Shown here: positions 13,467-22,967 of the stretch, in pieces
Position numbering within the stretch: the stretch's first letter is position 1
How the letters are laid out: each line of letters begins with the position of its first letter
Origin: a virus
Length of the DNA: 64,000 bases
IMG/VR virus record: IMGVR_UViG_3300008267_000022
Coordinates: 19,704-83,703 of that record
Strand: one strand, 5' to 3'
Translations under genes and position numbers: made by a program
Notes under the pieces: generated by a model
Told to the model about the DNA's origin: nothing
Seen by the model: only the letters and a program-made list of their open reading frames with translations
The model's database searches: none

Positions 13467-14315
13467 TTAATCTTTTGAAACAGCTCGCCCAACTTGCCTT
13501 GTCCAGTCTAAATCAGTACGAACCAAAACATTTTTAGTCATAGTAGCTACTAGCATAGTTGTATCAACTCCTAATTGTTTTGCTACATATGCTAAAGCAG
13601 CTATATCTTTAGGGAAACAATGCCCCCCAAACCCAAAATCACCATCAGGCCCAGGAACTGCCCAATGTGAATTACCTAGCCTATCATCATATCTAGCATA
13701 TTCAATCACTTTATCATAGTCAACTCCTAATTTATCGCATAATTGGTAAATTTCATTCGCGTATGAAACTTTCATTGCTAAAAAAGTATTTGTTACATAC
13801 TTAATAGTTTCTGCAATCGTTGATGATGTTTTAATGATTGGTACTTTGGGAAAAGCTTTAGCAAATATCTGTTTTACTCTTGATGAATATGGCCTTTCAG
13901 CTCCAATTATTATTCTATTTTGATTCTTATAATCTTCAACAGCATTTGCTTCAGTTAAAAACTCAGGATTAAAGGCTATATGGATATTAGGAAATTCCTT
14001 ATTTAATTTTTCAGTTGTGCCTGGAGGGATTGTGGATTTGATTATTACAATGAAATCTTTTTTATCATAGTATCCAACCATTACTGATAGCTGGGTGAGG
14101 CACTCATTTACAATTGATAAGTCACATTCTCCACTTTTACGCATTGGGGTAGGTAAGCATAAAAATGTTTCGTTTACATTTTTTACTAATTCGCCTAAAG
14201 ATGATTCATTGCAATTGCCATTGATATCAAATGTCCTAACATCAAAGAAATTTTTCATTCCTTCTTTTACTGCAGTGCCTACAAATCCCTGCCCTATAAC
14301 TCCTATTTTTTCCAT
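13467..14315 (-). CDS. UDP-glucose/GDP-mannose dehydrogenase-like, C-terminally short (282 aa)
   Basis: NAD-dependent oxidation of a nucleotide sugar to its uronate. The Rossmann motif GQGFVG opens the protein, then LPTP, STIPPGT and the substrate/catalytic segment GFGGHCFPKD near the C-terminus, with the nucleophilic Cys intact. Usual enzymes are 400-450 residues; this one ends soon after the central helix and lacks the C-terminal UDP-binding domain. It may be a minimal form, work with a partner, or have altered specificity. Last gene of the glycan operon. Confidence 0.85.
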   Translation of the reverse strand: MEKIGVIGQGFVGTAVKEGMKNFFDVRTFDINGNCNESSLGELVKNVNETFLCLPTPMRKSGECDLSIVNECLTQLSVMVGYYDKKDFIVIIKSTIPPGTTEKLNKEFPNIHIAFNPEFLTEANAVEDYKNQNRIIIGAERPYSSRVKQIFAKAFPKVPIIKTSSTIAETIKYVTNTFLAMKVSYANEIYQLCDKLGVDYDKVIEYARYDDRLGNSHWAVPGPDGDFGFGGHCFPKDIAALAYVAKQLGVDTTMLVATMTKNVLVRTDLDWTRQVGRAVSKD

Positions 14316-14316
14316 A

Positions 14317-15324
14317 TTAATTTGTTTTCCAGAATGAATAAATTCCTTTATCTAATTCATAAGAAGGCCAAACAAAACGCTCTCTAGGAGGTTGTATTTG
14401 TGCCCATCTCCACATATTGGATAATCCTTCTTTTAATGAAGTTTTATGTTCAAATCCTAAAATATCTACAGATTTTTGATATGTTGGGATAGAATGTTTT
14501 ACTTCATGCCTAGCTTCTTTATGAATTACATTACCTCCACCTATTACTTCTATCAAAACATCATTAGCTTGTTTAATGGAGTATTCTTCAATACCACCCA
14601 AATTAATAATTTGTTTTGATGCTTCTGGTAAGATGGCTGCTTTCCATAGTGGTTCTAGAGAGTCATCTATGTAACTAAAGGCACGTGTTTGAGACCCATC
14701 ACCAAAGATAGTCATTGGCTCATCATTCATGTATTGGTACATCCATATACCTAACACATTTCTGTATTTATCCCAAATATTTTGTTTTATACCGTATACA
14801 TTATGTGGGCGAATAATACACCAATCTAATCCATGTTGTTCACCCGCAATTTGGATATCCATTTCACAGGCATATTTTGCTACTCCATACGGGTCAATAG
14901 GTTTTGGTATTTGCTCTTCATCAAATATACCTCCATATCCGTGCCCATATACAGCAAGAGTTGAAGTAAATACTAATCGTTTTACATCATGGCGGATACA
15001 TTCATTAACTATAGCAGCTGTTACTTTTAGATTATTATCATAATTATAAGTCCTTATAAATGGAGATAAACCTTCAGCAGCATAAGCAGCAAAATGAAAT
15101 ACATAATCTGGTTTATATCTTTGGAAGATAAGGTTTAGGTTTGATGATCCCCTAACCAAATCAAAAAGATGAAAAGTTACTTTATCATTGATATTTCCTT
15201 TGTACCCCCCACTTAAGTCATCTAATCCTACTACTTTATATTCTGGGTGGTTTTCAATGATCCAATCTGCTAAGCGGCTACCTAATAAGCCTGCCACCCC
15301 TGTAATTAAAACTGTTTTTTGCAT
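14317..15324 (-). CDS. NAD-dependent nucleotide-sugar epimerase/dehydratase (GalE-like)
   Basis: Extended short-chain dehydrogenase fold. It has GVAGLLGS (GxxGxxG), a Thr/Ser near FTSTLAVYG, and YGVAK (YxxxK) as the active-site pair, and RAFSYIDD in the C-terminal half, as in UDP-glucose 4-epimerase relatives. Full length at 335 residues. With the dehydrogenase next door it may interconvert UDP-sugars or UDP-uronates for the glycan made by this operon. Confidence 0.85.
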   Translation of the reverse strand: MQKTVLITGVAGLLGSRLADWIIENHPEYKVVGLDDLSGGYKGNINDKVTFHLFDLVRGSSNLNLIFQRYKPDYVFHFAAYAAEGLSPFIRTYNYDNNLKVTAAIVNECIRHDVKRLVFTSTLAVYGHGYGGIFDEEQIPKPIDPYGVAKYACEMDIQIAGEQHGLDWCIIRPHNVYGIKQNIWDKYRNVLGIWMYQYMNDEPMTIFGDGSQTRAFSYIDDSLEPLWKAAILPEASKQIINLGGIEEYSIKQANDVLIEVIGGGNVIHKEARHEVKHSIPTYQKSVDILGFEHKTSLKEGLSNMWRWAQIQPPRERFVWPSYELDKGIYSFWKTN

Positions 15325-15327
15325 TGT

Positions 15328-16119
15328 TTAAAAATTAATTCCTTTAATTGTATGGTTTTTAGGTCTATGGCTATTATTTTCAAATAATTGAGGAGCTATA
15401 CCCCATTTGTACATAAACATTTGTGCTGCTGGGTGTTCGGTTTGTTTGAATTTGTTTCCTTCTTTTCCATTTTTTGTTGCAGCACTTCCAAAGTGGTAAA
15501 AATGTAAGTTATGAGTTCTAGTAAAATTAACTCCGTTTAGATCTAACTTTAAAAAGAAATCCCAATCACATATAAAAGGTGATTGATACATAGTATCAAA
15601 TCCTCCTACAATCATATAGTTTTTCTTACTTATAACAAAAGGAAAAATACCTCCATCTAATGTCATAACTTCTTTTCTGATGGAAGGCTCATAGCTAATA
15701 AAATCATTATATTTAAATTCACTTGGAATTTTACCAAAATCTTTTACAGGAAAATTAAATATACCGGGTCCAGTTGGTTCTATCTGGTTAATAGTTAGAA
15801 CAGAGTTGGGGTTATATTCTTTTTCTATGATAATATCCCAATCTTTAGATAGTACATTATCATCATTTATGATACAAATAATTTCATTAGATGCATTCAT
15901 AACAGCTAAATTAAGGGCTGTTTGCATTCCTTGATTAACCCCCATATCAAGTATTTGTATGTCATCTTGATATTTATCTAATATGTGTTGACTTTCTTCT
16001 ATAAAACCATCTACAGATACTATTATTTCATTTTTGTTTGCTTGATTCTCAATTGCTGATTTTAAGCAAATGTCTAAGTGTTCTGGGCTTTTGTAAGTTG
16101 GTATTATTAAACTAATCAT
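15328..16119 (-). CDS. Glycosyltransferase family 2
   Basis: Inverting GT-A enzyme transferring a sugar from a nucleotide donor. The N-terminus ISLIIPTYKSPEHLD is the classical GT2 start and IICIINDDNV carries a DDN variant of the DxD metal motif; a later GGFDTMYQSPFICDWDFFL corresponds to the acceptor/ED region. I start at 16119, where ATG overlaps the upstream stop as ATGA, rather than at the ATG 11 codons earlier. Confidence 0.85.
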   Translation of the reverse strand: MISLIIPTYKSPEHLDICLKSAIENQANKNEIIVSVDGFIEESQHILDKYQDDIQILDMGVNQGMQTALNLAVMNASNEIICIINDDNVLSKDWDIIIEKEYNPNSVLTINQIEPTGPGIFNFPVKDFGKIPSEFKYNDFISYEPSIRKEVMTLDGGIFPFVISKKNYMIVGGFDTMYQSPFICDWDFFLKLDLNGVNFTRTHNLHFYHFGSAATKNGKEGNKFKQTEHPAAQMFMYKWGIAPQLFENNSHRPKNHTIKGINF

Positions 16120-16811
16120 ATTTGGCTCCAATTTGTTAAAGGTGATAACCAAGCTGTTTCTCCATGAGTAGCATATCCTGGTATCGGGGTGATTAATAAC
16201 CCATTATTTTCTCTTAATTCTAAGAACATTTGAAAATCATTTGGGTGGGTTCCTTGAGTGTGCTTTCTAAGGATTGGTTCATATTTTTTTAATTCTTTTA
16301 CAGTTGATGCAAATGTCATAGTAGTACTATTAGTTAACTTCCAATGGCAAGAATCAGTTAAATACACCCTTGTATCTTCAGCTCCACCTTGACAGTATGG
16401 ATTTCCTCCATTTAAAGGATCTAAATACTTATCTGGGTGGTCATATAAAGATACGAAAGATGCTCCTAGTGTCAAACCCTCTTTTATTATTTTAGGGGAT
16501 AATTGTTTATGTAAATAATCATTTTCTACAAAGTAAATAACTTCATCATCAGGCCAATATAAAGCCATGTCTAAAGATAGATTAAATGTACCGGCACCAT
16601 GTCCTATAGAAACTTTATGTATATTAACAGGATCAATATACCTGCTTATCATTGTAAGTGTCTTCTCACTACAGTTATCTGCTAAAATAATTATGTCATG
16701 TATGTAATCAAAAAATACATTACAAAAGTTTTTTAAACAAGCACTATTGTGTATGTAAGCAGGTTTTACCTTATTATATCCTGAATCTGAGATGCGGTAT
16801 ATTATTTTCAT
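16116..16811 (-). CDS. Glycosyltransferase-like protein, 231 aa
   Basis: Not assignable to a named family with confidence. VIYFVENDYLH near residue 95 looks like a GT-A metal motif (ENDY) and IIILADNCSEKT resembles the nucleotide-binding strand. A HETAW-like TPIPGYATHGETAW segment closes the fold. Context, inside a glycan operon with ATGA coupling, supports a transferase role. Confidence 0.65.
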   Translation of the reverse strand: MKIIYRISDSGYNKVKPAYIHNSACLKNFCNVFFDYIHDIIILADNCSEKTLTMISRYIDPVNIHKVSIGHGAGTFNLSLDMALYWPDDEVIYFVENDYLHKQLSPKIIKEGLTLGASFVSLYDHPDKYLDPLNGGNPYCQGGAEDTRVYLTDSCHWKLTNSTTMTFASTVKELKKYEPILRKHTQGTHPNDFQMFLELRENNGLLITPIPGYATHGETAWLSPLTNWSQI

Positions 16812-16814
16812 TTA

Positions 16815-17558
16815 TTATGCTTTATGCCAGACAGTGGCAAAGTTATTATCATGCCAAAGGTTATTATAACCTAAACTTTTCATTGTATTACATACTTTAG
16901 CTATATCCACATTATAATGCATAGGCATATCTTCATTTTCTCCTGAGAGGTCAATTATGAGGATAAGAAGGCCATTTTGGTTAATGTATTTATCTAATTT
17001 GTGTAGGTAATCTATTTGTGTTTGAGGGTCTAAATGTTCCCAAACTGCATCAGAATATACAATATCAAAAGTTTTATCAAATGAAAATGTATCTTGAGGG
17101 ATTAAAATAGTATCAATATCAACATTATATTTTTCAAATCGCCACATAGCAAATTCAGAAATATATCCTTTTACATCAACATAAGTAACATTTTTTCCTG
17201 TATGTTCTTTAATGATTTGGGTAAATACCCCTAAACCTCCTCCAAATTCCATAAATTCATTCCCTGGGTGTTCTTGGATTACTCTCATTAATCCTGGGAG
17301 GAATTTATGCATTTTATTTGCTGGTCCTACTTTATTCCAGTTGGCTCCTAAAAGGTCATATACATATGTTTTTGAATTTTCATAAAAATCAAAGGTTGAT
17401 TCTTTAGCATGGAAATCTTCAGTATTAATTTTTTGAAAGTTTCTAATTTTTTCTCTTACCTCTTCAAAAGGTACTCCTGAAAATTCTGCAAAATCATGTA
17501 CTACATCTCCATTTAATACATCTTCAGGCTCGGGGTTCATTACATTGTAATCTATCAT
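16815..17558 (-). CDS. SAM-dependent methyltransferase, 247 aa
   Basis: Class I methyltransferase fold. The glycine-rich SAM loop is EFGGGLGVFT near residue 102, followed by VTYVDVKG (acidic end of strand 2) and FDIVYSDAVWEHL, then LLILIIDLSGE. It likely methylates a glycan or its precursor, given the operon. No signal peptide. Confidence 0.8.
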   Translation of the reverse strand: MIDYNVMNPEPEDVLNGDVVHDFAEFSGVPFEEVREKIRNFQKINTEDFHAKESTFDFYENSKTYVYDLLGANWNKVGPANKMHKFLPGLMRVIQEHPGNEFMEFGGGLGVFTQIIKEHTGKNVTYVDVKGYISEFAMWRFEKYNVDIDTILIPQDTFSFDKTFDIVYSDAVWEHLDPQTQIDYLHKLDKYINQNGLLILIIDLSGENEDMPMHYNVDIAKVCNTMKSLGYNNLWHDNNFATVWHKA

Positions 17559-18409
17559 ATTTGGTTGTTTATAGTTAAAAAATCTTTTAATCCTGCGTTC
17601 CAGAGAACATCTCCAAAACTAATAAATTCTTTTGCTTTTTCAAAATTATATTTAATTGCTTTTAATTTACTTTCATAAAGTTCTTGAGTAAAATACCCAT
17701 TACTTATCATTTCTAACAACTTATCAGGAGTATCAAAAAATATAATTCCATCCATATCAAACATTTTTAGATGTTCTTTAGTTTTTATATTCCAATATAT
17801 TGGGATACAACCACACACCATACTGTCTAATATTTTTTCTGAAAAGAAATCTGCATCTTCATTTTCAATTACTAGCTCAAATCGATAATCTTTTGTACCA
17901 TCTACTTTTCTATCCATAGGAGGATTTAGGTAATCTATAGCATTATAATAAGCTGAGTTTGTGTCGTTAAGGATTTTATTTTTTATAGTGTGTCGGAGTA
18001 TATGCCCTTCCATAGAATTTTTATTGGAAACAATACTGCTTATATTTTTAATTTTATTGTGTATCTCCCTCCCTTCAGGTATTATAAAGCACCTACTACC
18101 TCCATTATAATATTTATATTTACTATTCTTAATAACATCTTCTTCATAATGAACAAATACTAAATCAAAATGGTCTAATAAACGTTCTACCATATCATGG
18201 TTATGGGGGCATAAACTTTTAGGTTCCATAAGAACCGCTATTTTATATTTGTGAGGGGATTCAATTACTCCCTTCCAATAATCTACCCAAATACAAATAT
18301 CTGAAGGTTCTTGGGTCCATTCTATATACTTGCTAGGTACACTAGGGAATATTCCTTTGGTTTCTTCTATTCCGTAGTTTCCTGGGTTGATTAGGTTAAT
18401 TTTTTTCAT
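17555..18409 (-). CDS. GT10-like alpha-1,3-fucosyltransferase
   Basis: The C-terminal half carries the donor-binding signature of family GT10: RFELVIENEDADFFSEK followed by ILDSMVCGCIPIYWN, matching F-x-x-x-x-E-N-S ... TEK ... DA-x-x-x-G-x-x-P-V-Y-x-G. The family moves fucose from GDP-fucose to acceptor sugars. The GDP-mannose dehydratase gene directly upstream overlaps it by 14 bases, which supports a GDP-deoxyhexose donor. Confidence 0.8.
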   Translation of the reverse strand: MKKINLINPGNYGIEETKGIFPSVPSKYIEWTQEPSDICIWVDYWKGVIESPHKYKIAVLMEPKSLCPHNHDMVERLLDHFDLVFVHYEEDVIKNSKYKYYNGGSRCFIIPEGREIHNKIKNISSIVSNKNSMEGHILRHTIKNKILNDTNSAYYNAIDYLNPPMDRKVDGTKDYRFELVIENEDADFFSEKILDSMVCGCIPIYWNIKTKEHLKMFDMDGIIFFDTPDKLLEMISNGYFTQELYESKLKAIKYNFEKAKEFISFGDVLWNAGLKDFLTINNQI

Positions 18410-19370
18410 ATATGTTGAGCCAATAGTTTATCATTTCATCCATCATGCTTTCAAATGTATAAATGGGTTCCCACCCTAACTCAGTGCGAATCTTTGTTGA
18501 ATCTCCTTTTAAGTATGGTAATTCTTCAGGGCGAAGAAATTTTTGGTTTTGGGTAACATGATCTTTATAGTTTAAATCTAATTTTCCAAATACATATTCA
18601 CACATATCTCTTACTGAGCGGGTTTCTCCTGTAGCTACAACCCAGTCTCCTGGTTTGTTTTGTTGTAAGATTAAATGCATAGCACGGACATAATCATATG
18701 AATGGCCCCAGTCACGGTATGAATCCATATTTCCTAGTTCTAGTTTATCAACTAAACCAAGTTTAATTTGGACAGCAGTTTTAACTACTTTATTTGTTAC
18801 AAAATTTGAACCTCTTCTTGGAGATTCATGGTTAAATAAAATACCATTTGAAGCATGTAGTTTGTAAGCGTTTCTATAATTACGTACAATATTATACCCA
18901 AATACTTTAGTACATCCATAAGGTGAAACCGGGTTCATAGGTGTAGTTTCACGTTGATACCCATCTGAGTCAACACTACTTCCAAACATTTCTGAGCTGG
19001 ATGCTTGGTAAAATTTAGCATTAGGGCAAGAGCGTCTATAAGCTTCTAAAATATTTAAAACTCCTAAAGCATTTGTTTGAGTAGTAAATTGAGGGATATC
19101 AAAACTAATCCTAACGTGAGATTGAGCAGCAATATTATATATTTCATCTGGTTGGATTTTATCTAATAGATGCTCAATACTACTTTGGTCTAGTAGGTCT
19201 CCGTAATACACATGGATTTTATCCCTCATTGATTCAATCCTAGACTGTTGATGCTCAGGTACTGAGTTTCTTCTAATTATTCCATGGACTTCATATCCTA
19301 ATTCTAGTAGGTACTCTGCTAGGTAGGAACCATCTTGTCCTCCTATGCCTGTAATAAAGGCTTTTTTCAT
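18396..19370 (-). CDS. gmd: GDP-mannose 4,6-dehydratase
   Basis: Makes GDP-4-keto-6-deoxymannose, the precursor of GDP-fucose, GDP-rhamnose and GDP-perosamine. Diagnostic features are TGIGGQDGSYL at the start, SSSEMFG, YGCTK (YxxxK) and the family strings SPRRGSNFVT and YRDWGHSYDYV. Full length at 324 residues. No GDP-fucose synthase is visible in the window, so the second step must come from the host, from elsewhere in the phage, or not occur. Confidence 0.93.
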   Translation of the reverse strand: MKKAFITGIGGQDGSYLAEYLLELGYEVHGIIRRNSVPEHQQSRIESMRDKIHVYYGDLLDQSSIEHLLDKIQPDEIYNIAAQSHVRISFDIPQFTTQTNALGVLNILEAYRRSCPNAKFYQASSSEMFGSSVDSDGYQRETTPMNPVSPYGCTKVFGYNIVRNYRNAYKLHASNGILFNHESPRRGSNFVTNKVVKTAVQIKLGLVDKLELGNMDSYRDWGHSYDYVRAMHLILQQNKPGDWVVATGETRSVRDMCEYVFGKLDLNYKDHVTQNQKFLRPEELPYLKGDSTKIRTELGWEPIYTFESMMDEMINYWLNIYEKN

Positions 19371-19388
19371 GTGTTTAGATTTTATTTT

Positions 19389-19976
19389 TTATTTGAATAT
19401 ATTCATCTGAGTCAAATCAGGCCAGTCTTTTACTGACCATTTTCTTGGGGGTGTAGTTTTTGCTTGAGGGAGTTTATCTAGACCTAACTGGGCGGTTTCT
19501 GGGGTCATGTAATAGTGGTATCCGATAGAGGAAATGTTTTGTTCTCTCCAAGGAGTATTTGGGAGCCTACCATCATATGACATTTTTTTCAGTTCAATTG
19601 CAGCCTTTTTATTATCTAATAAAATCATCCCCCCACGGCCTAAACTTAAATGTTTTTGGTATTGGAAAGATAAACTCATATATGTTTTAGGAATATAACT
19701 ATTTGGTTTCCATAACACTGCAGCATCAATTACATTGCCAGTAACGTAATAATAATCAACCCAGTCTTCATTTTTCCAAAGCAAATCAATCCATAATTTA
19801 TCAGCTAAAAAAGGAATTGATAGGTATGTATTTTTAGGAACCATAATATGATCTGCTAAAGTATATCTTAGACAAAGTTCAACCCCATGAGTACAACTAT
19901 CAACAGCTACAGCATACGGTGCTCCAAAAAATTTAGCAATTTGTTTTTCAAATTCAGTTACTGTATTAAAATTCAT
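19389..19976 (-). CDS. DegT/DnrJ/EryC1-type aminotransferase-like, shortened (195 aa)
   Basis: N-terminus EFEKQIAKFFGAPYAVAVDS is that of DegT-family sugar aminotransferases, and FQYQKHLSLGRGGMILLD corresponds to the PLP-lysine loop (K followed by G-x-G-G). Typical members are 360-400 residues; this one lacks the whole C-terminal small domain and part of the large one. It could be a non-aminotransferring derivative or a remnant. The retained Lys argues against simple decay. Confidence 0.75.
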   Translation of the reverse strand: MNFNTVTEFEKQIAKFFGAPYAVAVDSCTHGVELCLRYTLADHIMVPKNTYLSIPFLADKLWIDLLWKNEDWVDYYYVTGNVIDAAVLWKPNSYIPKTYMSLSFQYQKHLSLGRGGMILLDNKKAAIELKKMSYDGRLPNTPWREQNISSIGYHYYMTPETAQLGLDKLPQAKTTPPRKWSVKDWPDLTQMNIFK

Positions 19977-20395
19977 TATATATACATTTTTTTCATTGCA
20001 ATTCCATTTTTAACAAAACCATTTTTTTCATAGAAACTACTTAAATTATCATCACATAATAATGTTACTCGATAACATCCCTTATTTCTACCTATTTTTA
20101 TTAATTCATTTATTAATTCTATACCAATGCCTTTATTTCTTATACTTTTACATACTACAATATCTTCAATATGCCCTGCTAATTCACCTCTAATTTTATT
20201 TTCTATTATAATACTTCCATAAGCTACAATTTTATCATTTAATAAACCTACAATAGAATTGGATGAAGTATTTTGAGTAAAATTATCCCAACAACCTTGA
20301 ATATTCCTAGTTGAATAATCAATCTCAGTTAATTGCTGTAAGAGTAAAAATACACTTTTAAGGTCATGTTGTTGTATACTTCTAAATTGTACCAT
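19976..20395 (-). CDS. GNAT acetyltransferase, GNA1-like
   Basis: N-acetyltransferase of the GNAT fold. The acetyl-CoA loop IRNKGIGIELI (R/Q-x-x-G-x-G/A) and FYEKNGF at the end match, and the strand GHIEDIVVCKS with GCYRVTLLCD closely follows glucosamine-6-phosphate N-acetyltransferase. It may acetylate an amino sugar for the glycan. ATG at 20395 is used rather than the upstream TTG. Confidence 0.8.
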   Translation of the reverse strand: MVQFRSIQQHDLKSVFLLLQQLTEIDYSTRNIQGCWDNFTQNTSSNSIVGLLNDKIVAYGSIIIENKIRGELAGHIEDIVVCKSIRNKGIGIELINELIKIGRNKGCYRVTLLCDDNLSSFYEKNGFVKNGIAMKKMYI

Positions 20396-20804
20396 CAATA
20401 AAGGTTTTATCTAAAGCTTGTCCTTCGTAAGGGCCTGTTTTGTATTCATAAACTAAAGTATCATCTTCTAAAATTTCATAAGTATGACCTCCTTCTAAAG
20501 TAAAAGAAGCATCACCTGGGAATAATGTTGGGGTGTAGAGTATTTGGTCATCAATGTCATATAGTATACATTTGACTCTACCTTGGATTACTACCCAACT
20601 TTCTTGGGCTATAACATTTCTAGTTCTTTCCTTCCAGATGTGTTTATGAGGTTTAAAAGTTTTACCTTCTCCCATATTTAAGAGGGCACATTGAATAAAT
20701 TGATCCTCAGGAACTACTTCTACTCTCCCCGGAGTTAAATCTTTTTTCCTTACTATTATGTGGAGTAACTTGTCAGGGTCTATTATACTATAAACTTTTT
20801 CCAT
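20382..20804 (-). CDS. Cupin-like protein, 140 aa
   Basis: A small beta-barrel: FKPHKHIW supplies two His as in cupin motif 1, followed by ESWVVIQGRVKCILYD and DDTLVYEY. Such proteins in sugar operons act as isomerases, epimerases or WbuC-like accessory proteins. No precise family is claimed. Overlaps the acetyltransferase gene. Confidence 0.7.
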   Translation of the reverse strand: MEKVYSIIDPDKLLHIIVRKKDLTPGRVEVVPEDQFIQCALLNMGEGKTFKPHKHIWKERTRNVIAQESWVVIQGRVKCILYDIDDQILYTPTLFPGDASFTLEGGHTYEILEDDTLVYEYKTGPYEGQALDKTFIDGTI

Positions 20805-21652
20805 TATTGTAACAACTTATTTAATTTATTAACAACTTCATTATCTTTTAAATATGCATCTAAAGTAATATGGTCATCATTAGGGCTATAATATTTAGGT
20901 CCTAATTTAGGTTCTTCACATTTTTCAATAACTCCATTCCACCCATATAATTGATGAACAAAATCATCAGTTAAAATAGTTTTTGTCCCAACCCCATAAG
21001 CTAAATTAGCTAACCCACCTTCGGCTCCTATAAAATAATTACAATTTTTTATAATAGAAGCAGTTAAACTATATTCAGATACTGTAAATAAATTAAAATC
21101 TAATTGGCTAGTACCATTAGGCTTTCCTACTTCGATTAAATATATGTTAGGGTTTTTCTCCAATTCATTTATAATATATGAAATATCTCTTCGTCTACCA
21201 CCATACCCTAAATTAGGGACATTAACTCCAGCTTTATATTCTTCTTCTGTAAACCCAAATGATCTCTCTTCCCAGTTGGATAGCCAAGCAACTATTATTT
21301 TACCGTGTAATGGTTTAAATAAGTGTTTAACATAATTATCTAATGATGGGTTAGTGTAAATTTTAAAATATGGAGAAGGATTTTTAACACCACATTGAAT
21401 TTGGAATTGTTCACATGGGGTTAATTTCCTATGAATAGGTTGTAATTGATGTACTATATCATACTGCTTATTAGGGGCCTCAAGGTATACATTATCAATA
21501 TATGGATCATTTGAAATTAATTCATACGGTTGAACCATATTTAATAAATAATCTACTGTACATCCAGGGTGTTCTTCTTTTAGTTTTTGAGCAATAGAGC
21601 TACCAAAAAGATTATCCCCTATGTAACCTACAGCTTTAATTAATATTTTCAT
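20804..21652 (-). CDS. GT9-like (heptosyltransferase-type) glycosyltransferase
   Basis: GT-B fold enzyme. The N-terminus MKILIKAVGYIGDNLFGSSI parallels the ADP-heptose:LPS heptosyltransferase opening (R-x-x-x-x-GD), and LTASIIKNCNYFIGAEGGLANLA matches the C-terminal donor site. It is 282 residues against about 320-350 in the family. It may extend a surface or virion glycan. Confidence 0.75.
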   Translation of the reverse strand: MKILIKAVGYIGDNLFGSSIAQKLKEEHPGCTVDYLLNMVQPYELISNDPYIDNVYLEAPNKQYDIVHQLQPIHRKLTPCEQFQIQCGVKNPSPYFKIYTNPSLDNYVKHLFKPLHGKIIVAWLSNWEERSFGFTEEEYKAGVNVPNLGYGGRRRDISYIINELEKNPNIYLIEVGKPNGTSQLDFNLFTVSEYSLTASIIKNCNYFIGAEGGLANLAYGVGTKTILTDDFVHQLYGWNGVIEKCEEPKLGPKYYSPNDDHITLDAYLKDNEVVNKLNKLLQ

Positions 21653-22263
21653 TTATTTAAATTTTTATTTATAAAAAGAATATCTTGTTGATGTGATCCA
21701 TGATTATGAGATTCTTCTAATATTTCTTTTAAAGAAAAACCAATATTTTCCATAAATTGTATTACTTCATCATATAAAGGGGCACCTTCATTATATTGAG
21801 TTAAAGAAACTTCTAACAACATCCCTTTTGATTTTTTACAAAGATTTATCCCTCCTGAAATAATATCAAGTTCTGATCCTTGGGTGTCTATTTTAATTAG
21901 GTCAAATTCTGAGTCAGGGGTAAATAAGTCATCAAGTTTAGTTCCTTGTTGGGGGATTATTTCTAATTGGTCATCTGAATAGAATTGGGTTAGCTCTTTA
22001 TAGATAGAATTTCCAGTGCAAGTCGGGTCATTTTTTCTACTGTAAAAGTTATATGTAGAATTATCCTTAGCTAACATTGTTATAGAATAATTTTCAGTAA
22101 TACTTTTTAGATATGGTTCACAAGGAGCTGAAGCTTCTACACTAAAAATAAAACTAGATGGGTATGCATTTTTAAATGCTGTATGGAATTGGCCTGCGTT
22201 TGCTCCAATATCTAATACTCTATAAGGATTAAAATATTGTGAGATGATATTAAGGTTTCTCAT
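21649..22263 (-). CDS. FkbM-family methyltransferase
   Basis: RVLDIGANAGQF is the SAM loop, FDLIKIDTQGSELDII is the FkbM signature, and GMLLEVSL follows. These enzymes O-methylate sugars. Length (204 residues) is normal. Overlaps its neighbours by 1-4 bases. Confidence 0.88.
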   Translation of the reverse strand: MRNLNIISQYFNPYRVLDIGANAGQFHTAFKNAYPSSFIFSVEASAPCEPYLKSITENYSITMLAKDNSTYNFYSRKNDPTCTGNSIYKELTQFYSDDQLEIIPQQGTKLDDLFTPDSEFDLIKIDTQGSELDIISGGINLCKKSKGMLLEVSLTQYNEGAPLYDEVIQFMENIGFSLKEILEESHNHGSHQQDILFINKNLNK

Positions 22264-22967
22264 TAGAATAAAATTAAATCATTAATTTTTAACCACCTAA
22301 CATTATCCCCAGCACTAAATTCTTCAATAGTACCATTTGTATTTTTATACCCAGAATTTAGAGTTTTATTAATATTTGCTAGTATCATGTGATTATTTAT
22401 AAAATCAGGATCATTATCGTCAGGTTTATTATCTTCATGGTATAAACCATAAAATGTACCTTGTTCATTTCGTTTCCATTTATAACCTAATAACCTTAAT
22501 CTATCTCTAGTATCATCATCTTCTTTACCCCATCCTATGTAATATGGATTTAATCCATTCATTTTATAAAATAAATCTCTATGTAATACAAATACCCCAC
22601 CCGAATGATCTCCTACATCATTTGAAAAATTTCTATAACCTGCTGGGGTGTTGTAGTAGTCTCTGGGTTGGTTGTCGTTATCTAGAAATATTACTTTCCT
22701 AACAGGGTATAGAGGTACATCAGGCTCAGTATCATAGCTAACATCATCAGCAGGGTAATAATCTACATCATGGAATATAAGAAGTTCTCCATTTGCTTTT
22801 TGAGCAGCTAAATTATATAATGAATTTTTTTGGAATTTATCCTTATTATCTTGTTCTGCAATTATTATTTCATATGTTTTGTTTTGAAATAATTCTTGTA
22901 ATCTAGGGAGAAGAGTGCTTAAATGTTCCTCTCTATCCCTATAGGATATAATTATGCTATATCTCAT
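22263..22967 (-). CDS. GT7-like (galactosyltransferase-type) glycosyltransferase
   Basis: N-terminal RYSIIISYRDREEHL and FHDVDYYP (DVD metal motif) are followed by GGVFVLHRDLFYKMNGLN and YIGWGKEDDDTRDRL, which match the beta-1,4-galactosyltransferase family C-terminal GGV and GWGxEDDD motifs. Phage examples are uncommon. The probable role is adding Gal/GalNAc-type sugars to the operon's glycan. Confidence 0.8.
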   Translation of the reverse strand: MRYSIIISYRDREEHLSTLLPRLQELFQNKTYEIIIAEQDNKDKFQKNSLYNLAAQKANGELLIFHDVDYYPADDVSYDTEPDVPLYPVRKVIFLDNDNQPRDYYNTPAGYRNFSNDVGDHSGGVFVLHRDLFYKMNGLNPYYIGWGKEDDDTRDRLRLLGYKWKRNEQGTFYGLYHEDNKPDDNDPDFINNHMILANINKTLNSGYKNTNGTIEEFSAGDNVRWLKINDLILF

